Shown in pieces: positions 45,201-57,136 of a DNA stretch of 64,000 bases (positions are counted from its first letter, which is position 1; each line of letters begins with the position of its first letter). Source of the DNA: Elymus sibiricus (lineage: Eukaryota; Streptophyta; Magnoliopsida; Poales; Poaceae); the NCBI GenBank assembly GCA_039707655.1, contig CM077665.1, positions 315,084,486 to 315,148,485 on the forward strand, in the 5' to 3' direction. The position numbers and the translations under genes are program-made. A model generated the notes under the pieces. It saw nothing but the letters and a program-made list of their open reading frames with translations, did no database searches and had not been told where the DNA came from.

Positions 45201-47561
45201 TAACACCGAACATCAAAAGTTCTCTTATGAACAACCTTCTTGCAAGATACCTTATACAAAGGGCTAGAGTGTGAAACTCTAAATGAATTATGAAAATAAA
45301 TACATAGGTAATACACCGATGGAAGGTATAGTAACTTTTACTATGTTTCCAGCGCGTATCAAAACCTCATCCCTGGCTAGTCTTTCAGGTCATAGTAGTT
45401 CTTACATCGAGTTGCAACAGAATGCAATCGAGCGGGTATCTTTGTGATCAACTCACAATACCCAAGAATTAGTGATTAACATGTTTAACCATAATTCCCA
45501 AGAACTATATCTTTGACTAGCCTTCTATACATCAAAAACTTGTATGACATTCATACATGAGCTGGATATTCCAGTCTTCTTTCTTTCTGCCTTTATACTT
45601 CTAACAGTTTAACTTTCAGTATTTCTCCTACTCTCAGAAGAAGCACTCAGCTTAAGAGTGGCGTTAGCCCCGGACTTCCTAGGCGTGAAAGTTTCACTAA
45701 CACCCTTCGGACACTTCCTTTCTCTTTAAGTTGTTGTTTTATTCACCTTCATATCATATGACAGGCGTTCTTCTGGATCCCTTTTTTATCAGTCTAATGT
45801 ATAGTAAACACTTTACTAATGTTTTGCAAACAAACATTGCTTTGGATATCTCATATCTTTTAGCCTTTGTCTGTCTCTGAAAAAGATTGTCAGATTCCAT
45901 GAATATCACATAACTATCCAAACTTTCGAAGTTCGGGTCTCATAGAAGCAAACATATTTCACTTGACCGTAACGGAATTTTAGCTTTTGGATCGAAGGAC
46001 GAGAGTCATATCATCCATAGCATTAGCGGGAGAATACCGAAAGTATGCGATGGGACAAAGTCCTTCTCGGCACTCTTGAGGACAATCCTCACATTACGTT
46101 ACCAACCGTAAAGTTTTAACCAGATATTTAACAGCTATTCAATTTTAACAGGGAAGGTGGAAATGCGAGCCATTATCCTACAACTATTATGCAAAACACA
46201 CTTAGACAGAGTTCATAATTAATTTCACTGAGAATTAAACAAGTTAATTCAACAGTGCGCTCCCACTCAAATCAATATCTCTCATAATTGATTGTGAGTG
46301 ATACAAGACCCGCATTTTAATTCAACGCCACGGTTCGAGATGAACTCAAATGGCGCGAACTTCAATCGGTAGGCAAACTTGCCGATCACATCTCTATGTG
46401 ATTCTTGTTCATCTTTCGATGGGCGTGTTCCGAGCTCATGACTGTCATGCCTGAACGTCAAGACAACCAAGTGATCTCGCTGCGAGGTCTCAACTCACCC
46501 ACCTCACACTTCTCTAATCGTTCGCACCCATGGAGATCATGTGATGCCCCGAAAAGTTAGGTGCCGTGACGGTGCTACACTTGGGAGAACACTAACTACT
46601 TGATATTTTTGTGAGAGATCACCCTAATAAAAAGCGACTACTGCGCAATCAAGAAGGGTGCATCATAAGGGATAAAGATCTCAGGTAATTCATAATAGCA
46701 TGATATGGTATAGCCCTTTCTGACGGAGAAGTCTTTCATTTCTTCGTCTCCGGCATTCGCGTCAGTGTTCACCTTCGCGAAGATTGCCACCACCTTGTCG
46801 ATGCACCAGATAATATTGCTATCTCTATAGCTAATAAAATAAGTGCATTACTTAAGGTTGACACGCAGGTCATTAAAGTGACAATCATATGGCTCCAGCC
46901 ATCATACCGAATCAGGACACGCAGATCATGTTAATCAATTTACATCATATAGTCATCTCATACATAATCAAATTATTATGAGCACTGCTATACCACATCA
47001 TATGCACATGCAAACCATCCTGCAAAACCAAGTTAGACGCCTCTAATCGGTTCATGCAAAAACTTGTTTTACGTGGCTTCTAAGGTTTCGAAACAAACCG
47101 AAGCTACCAACGTCCATCATCAAGCATGATAATCCAAGTCGCTAGATTAACATTGCGGGGTGTATGAAACACGAGATAATAAAATCTCGAGCCCCATACT
47201 AAACTTCGTCATACGCATGACCCCCGTGCAGATCATATCTGCATTGCCCTTTCGTCTGCGAAATTTCATCTTTCTTTTTAACCGCGGTGGAATTCAATGA
47301 ACTGTTAGCACTTCGTTGATCAATCAGGATCGCGGATTGCTAGAACATTGAAACTCCACCATGCTGTTATCAAGATCAGAAATATGCAAATTCCAGGGAA
47401 GCAACAAGAACATCGGGTAACAGATTTCATCTGCTACCCGCACAAATAATTTTTAGTAATAGAACTCATCTACTACCTAATCATATTGTGCAACACCCAT
47501 ACATCTCTATGTATTCTAGATCGCAACCTGCATCTACGCATAGCACGGCTCATGATAATTT
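42242..47561 (-). pseudogene. Copia C interior: decayed gag-pol
   Basis: Only fragments are recognisable on the - strand. About 46470-46282 is a leader-like stretch. About 44830-44650 corresponds to the integrase start (SFDFESFDTC ... IIHYDVCSPINV). About 44688-44503 continues the integrase core (FRNDSSRYMDIYLLRRKSGS). Near 43565-43625 lie bases matching the RT segment VDYDETFSPVAMLKS in BARE, with deletions. A segment with TCAATATTCATAACA and GGCCCTT...TGTTATTCATAA is duplicated at about 44957-45130 and 45143-45312. No frame exceeds about 90 codons. It appears to have lost coding ability long before this insertion. Confidence 0.75.
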
Positions 47562-49715
47562 TGTTGGGGAACGCAGCAGAAAACAAAAATTTCTGACCTA
47601 CGCACCAGCCCAGGACCACTATGGAGACTGCATACAAGGTTTGATCTTTTTCGTTACTGACTCGTAGCGCAGCGGAAGTAGAGTCGATGACGATCGGCGG
47701 TGCAGATCCCCGCAGCTAGGATTTACAACCTCCCAACCGCGAGGATGTATACCCTCATCTACCCCTCGGACAGCCCTCCGGGAGGCGGTCGGACAGTCCC
47801 ACGGACGGTGTCGCGGACAGCCCTTCGGGAGGACCTTCGAAACTCGGACGGTCACTCGGACAGCCCTTCGGGAGGACCTCTGAAACTCGGACGGTCACTC
47901 GGACAGCCCTTCGGGAGGCACTCTCGAACTAAGACCGAAACTACGATCTCTCTACAGAGTTGCACACATACGGTGTCATCTATCCGGCAGGGCTTCGCTG
48001 TCCAGAACTAGTTCCTGCCGGAACCCAGACAGCCTTTCGGCCCTACGAAACTATTTCGTGGGAGGGAGAGAGAAGACAGATAACATCAGATGGCATGTGT
48101 ATAAGAGCAAGAGTGTGGTTTGGGGCAGCCCATCCACTTCTATTTATAGGAAAGCCAAGGGGCAAAATTGGCATACAAAAGTACCAAAGTGCCCCTACTT
48201 TATGTCATACATAAAAGAATAAAGGGCAAAAAGGTGTGCCATGTGGAGCTCCATGAAGGAGCACCACCATGGCCGGCCACCCTCATGGGGGACCCCCCAA
48301 GGGGGCTTCCTTAGTGCCTATGGCATTCTAGAAGCCTTTTGGGAAAATCCCAAAAGGTGCTTTCCATAAAAATCCCAAAAAGCACTTTCACTATTCACGA
48401 CGACATTTTTCAGTGTCCGTTCGAACTGAAAATATTTATGTGGGCTTAGAATATTTCCAGTACCCACTAAAATAATTTTCAACGCGTTCCGAAACAATTC
48501 CGGATTAGTGATTTCATCTGCGAAAAGCATCTGAAGTGGTTCCGGCAGCTCCGGAACATTTCCGGTTTTTCTTCCGGAAAATTCCCAGAAGTTTCCAGAA
48601 TGATTCTGGCACCCTCCAAGAATTATCAGGCATGTGCCGAAACCAATTTGACTTAATGGTATCCCCTGAAACAACTTTTCAGTTTTACCGAAACTGTTCC
48701 GGTGTTCTCTCTACGGAACTTTTCCGCTGTCCGAAACTTTTCCGGTGTCCGAAACTTTTCCGGTGATTTTCTCTTAGACTCCCTGTCTAGTATTCAGCAG
48801 ATAGATGACCCTTAAGCGTGTGACCCTATAGGTTCGGTGAAGTATAGACATGACCCGGAACCCCTTCCGATCAATGATCAACATCGGAGCCGTGGACACC
48901 CATATTGACCCCTATACCCACACGAATGAATATTCGAGTGAACCTCCAGTTGCCATGTGCTATTCCTGTTGCTTCGCGATATGTTACAAATACCCAAGGT
49001 GAGACATGTTGGCATCCCTGTGGATCAACACCTTGTCCACTATGCCAATTACCTCGTTACCGGTATTGTTCTCTTTTCTCGTTCCGTGTTCCGGCATCCC
49101 CGTGATCAAATCACAAAGTGTCTGGCCAGATGATGATGGATACCGTAACACCGAGAGGGCCCAGAGATATCTCTCCATCGTCGGAGGAGCAAATCCCAAT
49201 CTTGAGCTATCAAGTTACTTGACATATTTTTCCATGAACCCGTAAGCCGCCGTAATAGCCACCCATTTACGGATGACGTTTAACAAACCCCAAAGTTCAT
49301 GAAGCAAGCATGAAGAAACTCGATACTCTCATGGTCTAAGGAATCATGCAAACGTTAACCATCTGTGTGTTATTAACCATTAACTTGTGACGAATGAATC
49401 TCATAGCATAACATCAATTCGGGTCGATTCAACACAAATGTTCTTCTAACATAGTGCCCTCAAAGTTGCTGGCATAGACATGCCCATGATCAGGAAAACA
49501 GAACCATCATGCAACACTTGAGCTAGTCTTAGAGGCCAGACTAGGAATACATTTTACCGTTTATTATTCCACACGTGCATATGAGTCTTCCTCCGAGCCT
49601 CGTGGTTATTGTAGACTCGAGAACCATAGCAGTTATAGCATGGAACATAAACCTAATTATGAACAGGGAGATAATCAATAACATTTATTATTGCCTCTAG
49701 GGCATATCTCCTACA
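47562..49715 (-). repeat. Copia C 5' LTR
   Basis: 2154 bp, matching the 3' LTR apart from about 34 substitutions, an 18-bp duplication of CCGAAACTTTTCCGGTGT (about 48731-48766) and a 2-bp insertion near 49650. Next to it inside the element, the expected primer site is altered: on the - strand AAATTATCATGAGCC instead of TGGTATCAGAGCC. Confidence 0.92.
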
Positions 49716-49720
49716 AATTT

Positions 49721-49929
49721 TTCCTCCACTAACCGTTTAAGACGATCGACTAGGTGCCAGTTAGAGAAGTAAAGCCAAATTTTTACTCCGCTAACGCCGT
49801 ATAGAGGATCGGTAAAAATGCCCTTATCCAAGGGTTTTGCTTAAATAAAGTTTGCAAGACTTATTTTCATGTTTCTCACGGACCGTATTCATGACATTAT
49901 CATGGCAAAGTTCGTCGTGACTTAAACAA
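49721..49929. other. Right part of the interrupted TIR element and spacer
   Basis: It holds the ACTCCGCTAACGCCGTATAG segment and GAGGATCGG end-like sequence up to about 49840, then about 90 bp of AT-rich spacer. Confidence 0.35.
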
Positions 49930-49931
49930 TA

Positions 49932-50189
49932 CTCCCTCCATTCCTTTATATAAGGTGTATTTGTTTTTTTTCAAAAGTCAAACGAGGTCATGTTTGACCG
50001 AGTTTTTAGAAAAATATATCAATATCCAGAATACAAAATTTATATCATTTGATACATCACAAAAACTAGTTTCATATTTTATCTATTTGATATTGCAGAT
50101 GTGGTTAATTTATTCTATAATCTTGGTCAAAATTCAAATGGTTGACTTGCACGGAAAACAATACACCTTATATTCTGGAATGGAGGGAG
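49932..50189. mobile_element. Stowaway MITE 1
   Basis: CTCCCTCCATTCCTTTATAT with AAGGTGTAT at the left is matched inverted at the right end (ATACACCTTATATTCTGGAA then TGGAGGGAG). It is flanked by TA at 49930-49931 and 50190-50191. Length 258 bp, AT-rich, non-coding: a typical grass Stowaway (Tc1/mariner-related). Confidence 0.95.
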
Positions 50190-50191
50190 TA

Positions 50192-50780
50192 AAATTTAGC
50201 ACTTTCCCTCGAAAAAAAATGTAAAACTATTTGCTTTCTTTATATGAGCAATACGATATGAGTCGTGTATACGAGCTTACACTTAGGAATCTGCTCGGGC
50301 GTGTCGGCCACCCAATTGCTTCGTGACCCAGAAAGTCTTCGATCCCACGCGAGGGCACACGTTTTTAGTTTATGAAACTTAAGATTTTATCGATTGCAGT
50401 TACTGAAACATAAAATTTTGTCGATCGCAATTATTGAAAGTTGCGATTTTGTTGGTCGTCACTCACACCCAGTGTCAACAGTTGAAACTTAATGAAGTTT
50501 TTAAAACTTATCAAAACGTATTAAAATGTATCTCATTTGTAAGCCCTTGTCACAAGAAAACGAATATTCAAACATAATTTTATTTAGACATTTGGTTCAA
50601 AGATATAAAAATTTGAAAGCCAAAAAAATGGGGTTGTGTGCTACAAATCCCGTTCTGTTTTCACTTGGTTGGAATTGAAATCGCTTTAAGTGTTCTAGCG
50701 GAGATCCATGCTCTTATGAGGCATGCCGTTATCCTTTCAACACACGAAACTGCAAGTCATCGTCCAATCAGACTCATCAG
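50192..50780. other. AT-rich intergenic DNA
   Basis: Nothing recognisable. It includes a near-repeat around 50370-50450 (AAACTTAAGATTTTATCGATTG and a diverged second copy). Confidence 0.4.
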
Positions 50781-50787
50781 AGGTGCT

Positions 50788-50976
50788 GTCCATGGCCCTG
50801 TTTGGATCCATGTGTTAGAGTTAGTTTGAGTTAGATTGGGGCTCAACTAACTCTAACCCAGCCAAACAGGAGGAGTTAGATTGGGTTAGTTTGCTCTAAC
50901 CCAACTAGCCCATAGGAGAGGTGCTTATTTGAGTTAGATTGGGTTAAATTCTAACTCTAACCTCTAACTAGTTAGA
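50788..50976. mobile_element. Possible MITE with GGCCCTGTTTGGATCC end
   Basis: GGCCCTGTTTGGATCCATGT is followed by repeated GAGTTAG/CTAACTC segments in both orientations (about 50815-50975), able to fold back on themselves, and an internal CCAGCCAAACAGG. Such ends are common in grass hAT-like MITEs. It appears to sit inside or beside a LINE scrap. Boundaries uncertain. Confidence 0.4.
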
Positions 50977-51239
50977 GTATCAAATGATAATTTAACATGG
51001 TTGGCATATGGGCACTTGGTAGCTGAGATCAAAGGCTTAATGGAGAAGAGGGTATTTATTCCCCAGAAGATTAGTAGGGATCAGACTAAAGTAGCAGATT
51101 GTCTGATTAAATACAGCCTTATGGACTCATGTACCACTGTTTGGCTTCAGAGAGGCCTTCCATGTGTCGAGAAACTCTTGCAGTTGATTGTAATCCTATA
51201 ATTACAGAATAAAACACCCATTTTCCCCGTAAAAAAAAG
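50977..51239 (+). pseudogene. LINE 3' scrap: RNase H-like C-terminus with A-tail
   Basis: The frame reads SNDNLTWLAYGHLVAEIKGL then VADCLIKYS and CTTVWLQRGLPCVEKLLQL, as at the RNase H end of plant LINEs, and stops at 51199-51201. AAAAAAAA follows at about 51231-51238. Only the end of the element is present. Confidence 0.55.
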
Positions 51240-52233
51240 GTTCAGTGGATTCCTTCCCGCAAATAGGCCTGGGAAGTATTAGGAATTTTGACTGCGCCCA
51301 CTTGGATATGTACCAATGTAGTAACATCACTATGAACACCGGCTGGAGGTGCAAAGGAGGAGCGTGACACAAAACATAGGAGGGGTCGACGATTTACAAT
51401 GCCAACCAAATAACATGGTCTTTCAGACTTTGGAAGAGCAGAATATTTAGATAAGTATCATATACAAATACAGATTACAGATCTATCAAAAAATAACTGG
51501 AAGGAACGGAAGAACTAGGTGGCATATTTTCTAGAGTTATGGACAGGTTCATAACCTGAGAGGATTTTGCATTGGACGTCAATCCCCAGCGAACGTCCTC
51601 CCCTATGGGGGGCATGACATTTATGTTAAACACTGAACCTGTACATGCTATTGTAACTACTAGCTCCTAGTCTTCAGGCACGTCCTGTGTGATGGTTAGC
51701 AAGCACCTGCGCGTGCCGCTGCTTCCGCTGCGTCCTCTCTCCCTCTTCTACTTACGTAACAGTTCAGAACAGATTCAATGCAAGATATACGGGAGAGTAT
51801 AACTGTCTAGCTATTTACACAGTTTGTTTCAATTGCACGGCGCCATTTGATCCTGGGGTTCCTGGCGAACGTTCGCCACATAGCATTTCCAATTTCATGA
51901 TCTGTGATCAGGTGGCCGGCCGTGGCCTATTTGCTTGTGAGTTGTTAAATTATGGATGAAACTTTAGGTGTAATCGTTGTGAAATTCCACGAAGGGTGTT
52001 TATTCTCTGCACATAGGAAAGCATGAAAACCAGATGGAGTCAGTGGAGCAACTCAAAAAAAAAACGACAGTGGAGCAGGCAAATGCAACCCTTTTGATTA
52101 GCGAAACCCAGATGTTCTGATCACATTGGTAACCAATGAAATGATCGATCTAGTGAGCCAAGTGCTTGCCTATGGCAAGGCAGAATTCAGAGTAGTGAAC
52201 CAACACGTTTCAGGATTCAGGACGCATTGTTAG
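51240..52233. other. Intergenic DNA and presumed 3' untranslated region of the dCTP pyrophosphatase gene
   Basis: No second gene seen. The 3' UTR of the - strand gene should occupy the right part (down to roughly 51,950). I cannot fix a poly(A) site. Confidence 0.5.
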
Positions 52234-53968
52234 CTAGCAATGTTCCTCCTTGATCTCGTCGGCGCGGGCTGCAGCCACCACGTCGCCGCGATCATTTTGA
52301 CAGTCACTGGTGTCGTCATAGCAGTGGGAACCCTTCTTGGATGGCCTGCAGCCTGGCCCAGCGGGGTACTTGCGAGCGTTGAGCTCGATCTTGCGCAGCG
52401 CGGCCTTGCCCAGGTCGACGCCGCACATGTCCGAGAGGCGGACGAGGTAGAGGAGCACGTCGGCGAGCTCCTCACCGAGGTGCTCTGTCTCCCTCTCTTC
52501 CCACCCGGGCAGCCCCTTGGGCACCTCCCCTTTCCACTGGAATATCTCAGAGAGCTCCCCCACCTCACCCACCTGCACCCACAATGTATCACAAACCACA
52601 TTACACCACCGGACATGATCAGAATATAGGCAGATGAGCTACAGGTGCATATAAAGTAGCTAAAGCCTACATGCTGCTAACATTTGCCTTTTCTATTGGC
52701 AGCACAAATGTTAGCAAAACAGGGCAGTATAAGTTTTATGGTACAGGCCTTTTAGTTGCTTTCCCCAGCACAGCTATAACTCTATAAGCAAGAGCAAACA
52801 AACAAAAGAAGTAGTCCAATATTATCATAATTATGATTTATGGGTGCATAATAAGAAACAAATAGAGCACATTTGAACATCATGGCCCATGGGTGACGTT
52901 ATGATACCTAATCCAAGCCCGACGCTGGTTAATATCATGATATAAGTTGTTTTGGAAAGTACACATTTTACGGAATTTTAGAGCAATTGTAAGGTTACAC
53001 GGCATATTCATGAATTAGACAGTCACATACAAACAATGAGGTTAGCTACTCCCTTTGTTTCCATTTATTTACTCTGCATATTAGCTTTGAACCAATTCAA
53101 ACTTATATAAACATTTACAATAAGAATATATGTGATGCGAAAATATATTTAATGATGAATTTAGTGCTATTGATTTGGTATTGTAGATGTTAATAAAAAA
53201 TTCTAAAAACTTGGTTAAAGTTTATAAGGATTAATTTAAATGAAATCTAATATGCAAAGTAAATAAAATGAAGGGAGTATTTTGGTAGGTCAAAGGAATG
53301 CACGGTTATTTTAACGTCAGGTGTGCTTTATGTGACAGTAAAAACATAAGCATGCCAAATTTCAACAACTGATCCTCCCAAGAAGTCAAAATAAGGAGCT
53401 CACCATTCTTGAGAATGTAAAAGGAGACTAGAAAGAGTCACAAGAAGCAGCAAAAAAGATTTGCCCAAAAGAAGACAAATCTTTACAATCAATGATTTCC
53501 CTGCCTCATGGAATAGACTAAAAATACGCCCATTATTTGCTATTCCTAGAACTATAGTAAGAAACAGATCAAACGCAGAAGGATATAAAAGTAAAAAAGA
53601 CAGATCAAACGCAGAAGGATAAAGGTAAAAACAGATCAAACGCAGAAGGATAAAAACAGCATTTGATCAAACAATAAGGATCATAACGAATAAAATCCCC
53701 GACAGTAATTCACCAAGAAAATTGACCCCAAATGAATCTACAAGGAAAATAGGCTAAATAACCAAGGTAGGTTCAGAGGGGAGAAATCAAGAAAGGAGTC
53801 AGAGGGGCAGACCAGAGCAAGCAGGAGGTTCCTTGGGCTGTGGTACTGCTCCCAGTCCCTCTCCCTGGCGAAGTCGGCCATCTTCTTCCTCAGCTCCTCC
53901 AGGGTCACCGCCGCCGCCGCCGCCGCACCGCCACCCTTTTCCGTCTCCTCCAACTCAACAGCATTCAT
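52234..53968 (-). CDS. dCTP pyrophosphatase 1-like protein (MazG-like nucleotide pyrophosphohydrolase), two exons
   Basis: Exon 1 is 53968-53813 (52 codons) and exon 2 is 52572-52234 (112 codons plus TAG), joined in phase 0 by a GT-AG intron of 1240 bp. The 164-residue protein fits the all-alpha MazG/dCTPase family, which hydrolyses dCTP and modified dCTP to monophosphate and pyrophosphate and so cleans the nucleotide pool. Visible signatures: LEELRKKMADFARERDWEQY, HSPRNLLLALVGEVGELSEI with the first metal-binding EXXE, and HLGEELADVLLYLVRL with the second EXXD. The N-terminus has an alanine run. The last ~35 residues are polar and lack family features. The start is the first ATG after the TATA-defined start region. 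The intron holds a Stowaway MITE. Likely cytosolic; no targeting signal is evident. It is the only convincing host gene here. Confidence 0.9.
53049..53277. mobile_element. Stowaway MITE 2, in the dCTP pyrophosphatase intron
   Basis: CTCCCTTTGTTTCCATTTAT and TTACTCTGCATATTAG are matched inverted by CTAATATGCAAAGTAAATAA and AATGAAGGGAG. TA flanks both sides (53047-53048, 53278-53279). 229 bp, AT-rich. It lies within the intron and does not touch splice sites. Confidence 0.92.
53565..53655. repeat. Short tandem repeat in the intron
   Basis: CAGATCAAACGCAGAAGGAT occurs three times, starting at 53565, 53601 and 53632 (spacings 36 and 31 bp). A partial inverse-like TTTGATCAAA follows. No function is evident. 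Confidence 0.8.
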
Positions 53969-54050
53969 CGTCTCTGTAACACACAGACTCGCGCACACGG
54001 AAAAGACTTGCAGAGGCTGTGAAAGTAGAAGAGGGAGAAGACGAGGCGGC

Positions 54051-54056
54051 TTTATA
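54051..54056 (-). promoter_or_regulatory. TATA box of the dCTP pyrophosphatase gene
   Basis: CCCATATAAAG on the - strand lies about 85 bp before the ATG at 53968, leaving a pyrimidine-rich leader of about 50 nt. This excludes the longer upstream in-frame ATG (54109). Confidence 0.7.
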
Positions 54057-54109
54057 TGGGGTACGGAGGAGAGAGGACGACAAGGGGAAGGGGACAGCCG
54101 GAGGAGCAA

Positions 54110-55140
54110 CCCTAGATATGTTTATTTGGGGGTCGGAAGCTGAATGGTGCGAATTTAGTTCCGACCGGTCCGGGTTCCGCTCGAGTGAAAAGCACGCTCC
54201 GAGGAATTGACGACAGGTGCTTCAAATCAAACACATCAAACCGTCTGAACGTGTCCACGCACAACGAATAGGGTGGTAGCAATTCAACCTGGTGTACCAA
54301 ACATTCGTCTCATTTCAACCCGGTGCCAACGTTGTTGTCGTCTGGCTTGCGGAGATGGTCGGGGGCAGACTCCGGCCCGCGCCGCCCGCCCTTACCCTTG
54401 CTGGCGAGGGCATGGTCGGCACGCTTGAGCTCGGACTCCGCAAGCCTGTCTTTGTAGAGCTGGTTGCTGATCCGGCATCAGCGGCACGCGGACGTCTGCG
54501 CGGTTATCCTAAACCGATCCTCGTCCAGGCCAACGCTAGTTCTAGGTCGGGACGCATCCAGACCAGTATCACGTCCAACGTTCCGAATGTCGAATGGCGC
54601 ATGACGTTGCACCACTCCTTCTCGGTTGCCGTCTTGTCGGTTGCTACCCTAGTGCGCGAGGACGTGTCGCCGCCGCCACGACCGGGGTAGTGAAGGAGGC
54701 AGTGGTGTGCATTGACAATCGTCGAGGAGGACACCTCCTCCTCCTTGACGGAGGTTGGGCATAGGGATGATGATGGCGGCGCAACTCCTTGTCGCGCCCG
54801 AAACAGTGCGACAGACTGGCTGGAGGAAGCTTCCATACTGGTTGTGCGGCGGGGACTCTGTTTACGTCTTGATGTGGCATCATGGTTAGGACGACGACTC
54901 CTCCTTGATGCGTCGGTCGCAGAGGGACTGCTCAAGCGGCGGCTCAAGTTGCCGCTTGTATTCGTCGTCGGTTCGTGCGGCCTCGACAAGGAGGGACAAG
55001 GGCTGCTCCTCCTCATCGTCGAAGACCTATGGTAAGACCCTAGGTTATCGAACCCACAAATAGGTTTGTTAAAGACAAGGTGATTTCTACAAGCACTCGC
55101 TAAGAGAATAGTTTCAGTTTCCCGGACCAGAAACATACAC
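54110..55140. other. GC-rich block, unrecognised
   Basis: About 54290-55036 is GC-rich and open on both strands: 132 and 107 codons on +, 210 codons on - at 55136-54504. None of the translations resembles a known family. They are Ser/Arg- or Gly-rich, as chance frames in GC-rich DNA are. CCTATGGTAAGACC at about 55025-55038 looks like a splice donor on +. It could be an old pseudogene or captured exon; I cannot decide. Confidence 0.35.
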
Positions 55141-57136
55141 TTTATAAGAAAAAAAACAATAATAAGAAAAATAGGCCATGGCTTAAGATTTTAAATGCAA
55201 TTGTATACTTGCACTTGGGATCCTATCTTGGTATTCAATATGGCTCTGGTAGACAATGTTACATACATGTTCTCTACATGTTGTTTGTGAAAGATGCGTC
55301 CAAATAACTTCATAGCAGATGCATCTTGGTTCTATTCTCCCACCAAGGCTCTTACCTTCTTTCGGGGTTATTTCAATTATTAATAATTAATCCATACCAA
55401 CGCATTGGACATTTAATGGTTGCATGTACCCCGAGAATAGTTTTAGCTACCGTAATGATGCCACCAAGGTTCGGCATAGCTTTCTGCTGCTCTCCTTGAT
55501 TAATCCTCAGTTTCCAGGTACCTGCGAGGCCTTAGTATGAGGTAGAGACAACACACAAATTTGTTGCATAACAAATAGAAATAACATTATTATTAAAGTA
55601 AATCAACAATCCTGTTGTGCGAGTACACGGGGCTGCGAGGCTATGCCTCAGCCCTTAGCCCGAGGGGACTACTCGCCCACCGCAAATAAATCACAAGCAA
55701 AAGACATTATAGATGATACTTGAGGACGAATGATTTAATTAGCCTTATAATGTCAATGTATGCAAATTTCTCTTGATTACAAGTTTATGTCTATGGCTAT
55801 GGGGATGAATACTACAGAGATGAAGATGGAGTTGGAGATGGATATGGTTGTTCTATATAAGAATGGTGGCGGATGCGAAGGGGTGACTTGGTGGATGAGT
55901 GACTCCTCTTGCCGAAGATTTTTCTTCTACCTTATATGGTCCTAATGCGCGGAATAGGGTTTGTGGGATGATGCGTTGCGAATTGATCCCATGTGCCTTC
56001 ACGAAATATGTCAATGCTGACATCACGAATGCGGTGGCAAAGGTACGGCCCCTGGTACAAGCGGGCCCGCTCGTACCATACGTTGTTTTCTCCTCTGGAG
56101 TCTCCTGTGCACCCCCAGTTAATTGCACTTGATCACCACACCTATTATCTTCCATACATGCTTGATCTTATCACCTACAATGTTTCATTCCTGCTAGGAA
56201 CAAAATTTAAAAGAGATTTGCAGTCTTTCACATTTATTAGTCAGATAATATCAAAGTGATTCTTTGAGAAAATCTGAGATTATCCGGTTTAAACAATGGT
56301 AATAATGAGTGCAAAAATACACTCATCAATAGTCTATTCCCCCCCTCTAGACATACTTAATCGACCATACAATTTCACACAATCGTAGTTCCGCTAATCT
56401 CTTTTGACCTATGATTTGCGTGATTTAAGCAAGTTCCAGGCTTTCCCCTTCGTTCTTTTACTCTTGGAGGTTGGTAAATCCTAGGTGGTAGCCGTTGTTG
56501 GTGATGAATCAATTTGTGATTTACCCCAAATGTTTGTGAAGATTTGGAGGATATCTCAAGATCTGCCACTAGTGGTTTGGAATCATCTTTGTGATGATAT
56601 ATCAAGGAGAAGAGGGCGAGTCTTCGTGGTGTTGGTGTGCCTTTGTGATGACACACACCCCTTCAACGGTGACTATTTCCTTCCAATGAACTTAACATCA
56701 AGATACATCGTCGTCTCTGTGGTCTTTAGTTATTCCTAATTATATATTATTTACGTATGGTTTACTTTGGTCACTTGACCTAGCAAGCATCATTTAAGTG
56801 GTATATATTACCATAGAATTGTTCATGCCCACACTTTATATTCCGCATAGCCTAAACTTGCTAATAATCAAAGTAAAATTTGTTGTCTCTATTCACCCCC
56901 TCTAGGCCCGTCTCGATCCTTTCAGTTGATGATGATGAGTATCCTCGAAGATATGGAGAAGGAATAGGAGCATCTTCTCAACTTTAGGGGTTCGACACCA
57001 GGTAGGACAATGATACCTGAATATGGCAAAGGGCCATGTCGATATGTACGACGACTATTTTGCAGCCACACTAATATTTCATGAGGGCTTCTTTCGTCGT
57101 CGCTACCGGATACACATGCATGTGTTCTTATGCATA
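55141..57136. other. Repeat remnants without an identifiable gene
   Basis: AT-rich. At about 56331-56373 (AGTCTATTCCCCCCCTCTAG) and 56893-56930 (CTATTCACCCCCTCTAGGCC) are sequences related, in inverted orientation, to the start of the unclassified repeat at 57563. Short frames at 55760-56132 have no recognisable features. Confidence 0.4.

Larger units (their letters stand above)
40108..49715 (-). mobile_element. Copia C: Ty1/copia LTR retrotransposon with degenerate coding region
   Basis: Two LTRs (40108-42241 and 47562-49715) are flanked by a perfect AATTT duplication (40103-40107 and 49716-49720). In element orientation each LTR runs TGTAGGAGATATGCCCTAGA ... GTTCCCCAACA, related to BARE ends. 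The polypurine tract (AAGTGGGAGTC) adjoins the left LTR, so the element reads leftward. LTRs differ at about 34 sites plus an 18-bp duplication and a 2-bp indel. The 5.3-kb interior retains copia traces but no usable frame. Confidence 0.92.

Noticed and set aside
53813..54109. Longer N-terminus for the dCTP pyrophosphatase from ATG 54109
   Set aside because: This ATG lies upstream of the TATA box at 54051-54056, so it would not be in the transcript.
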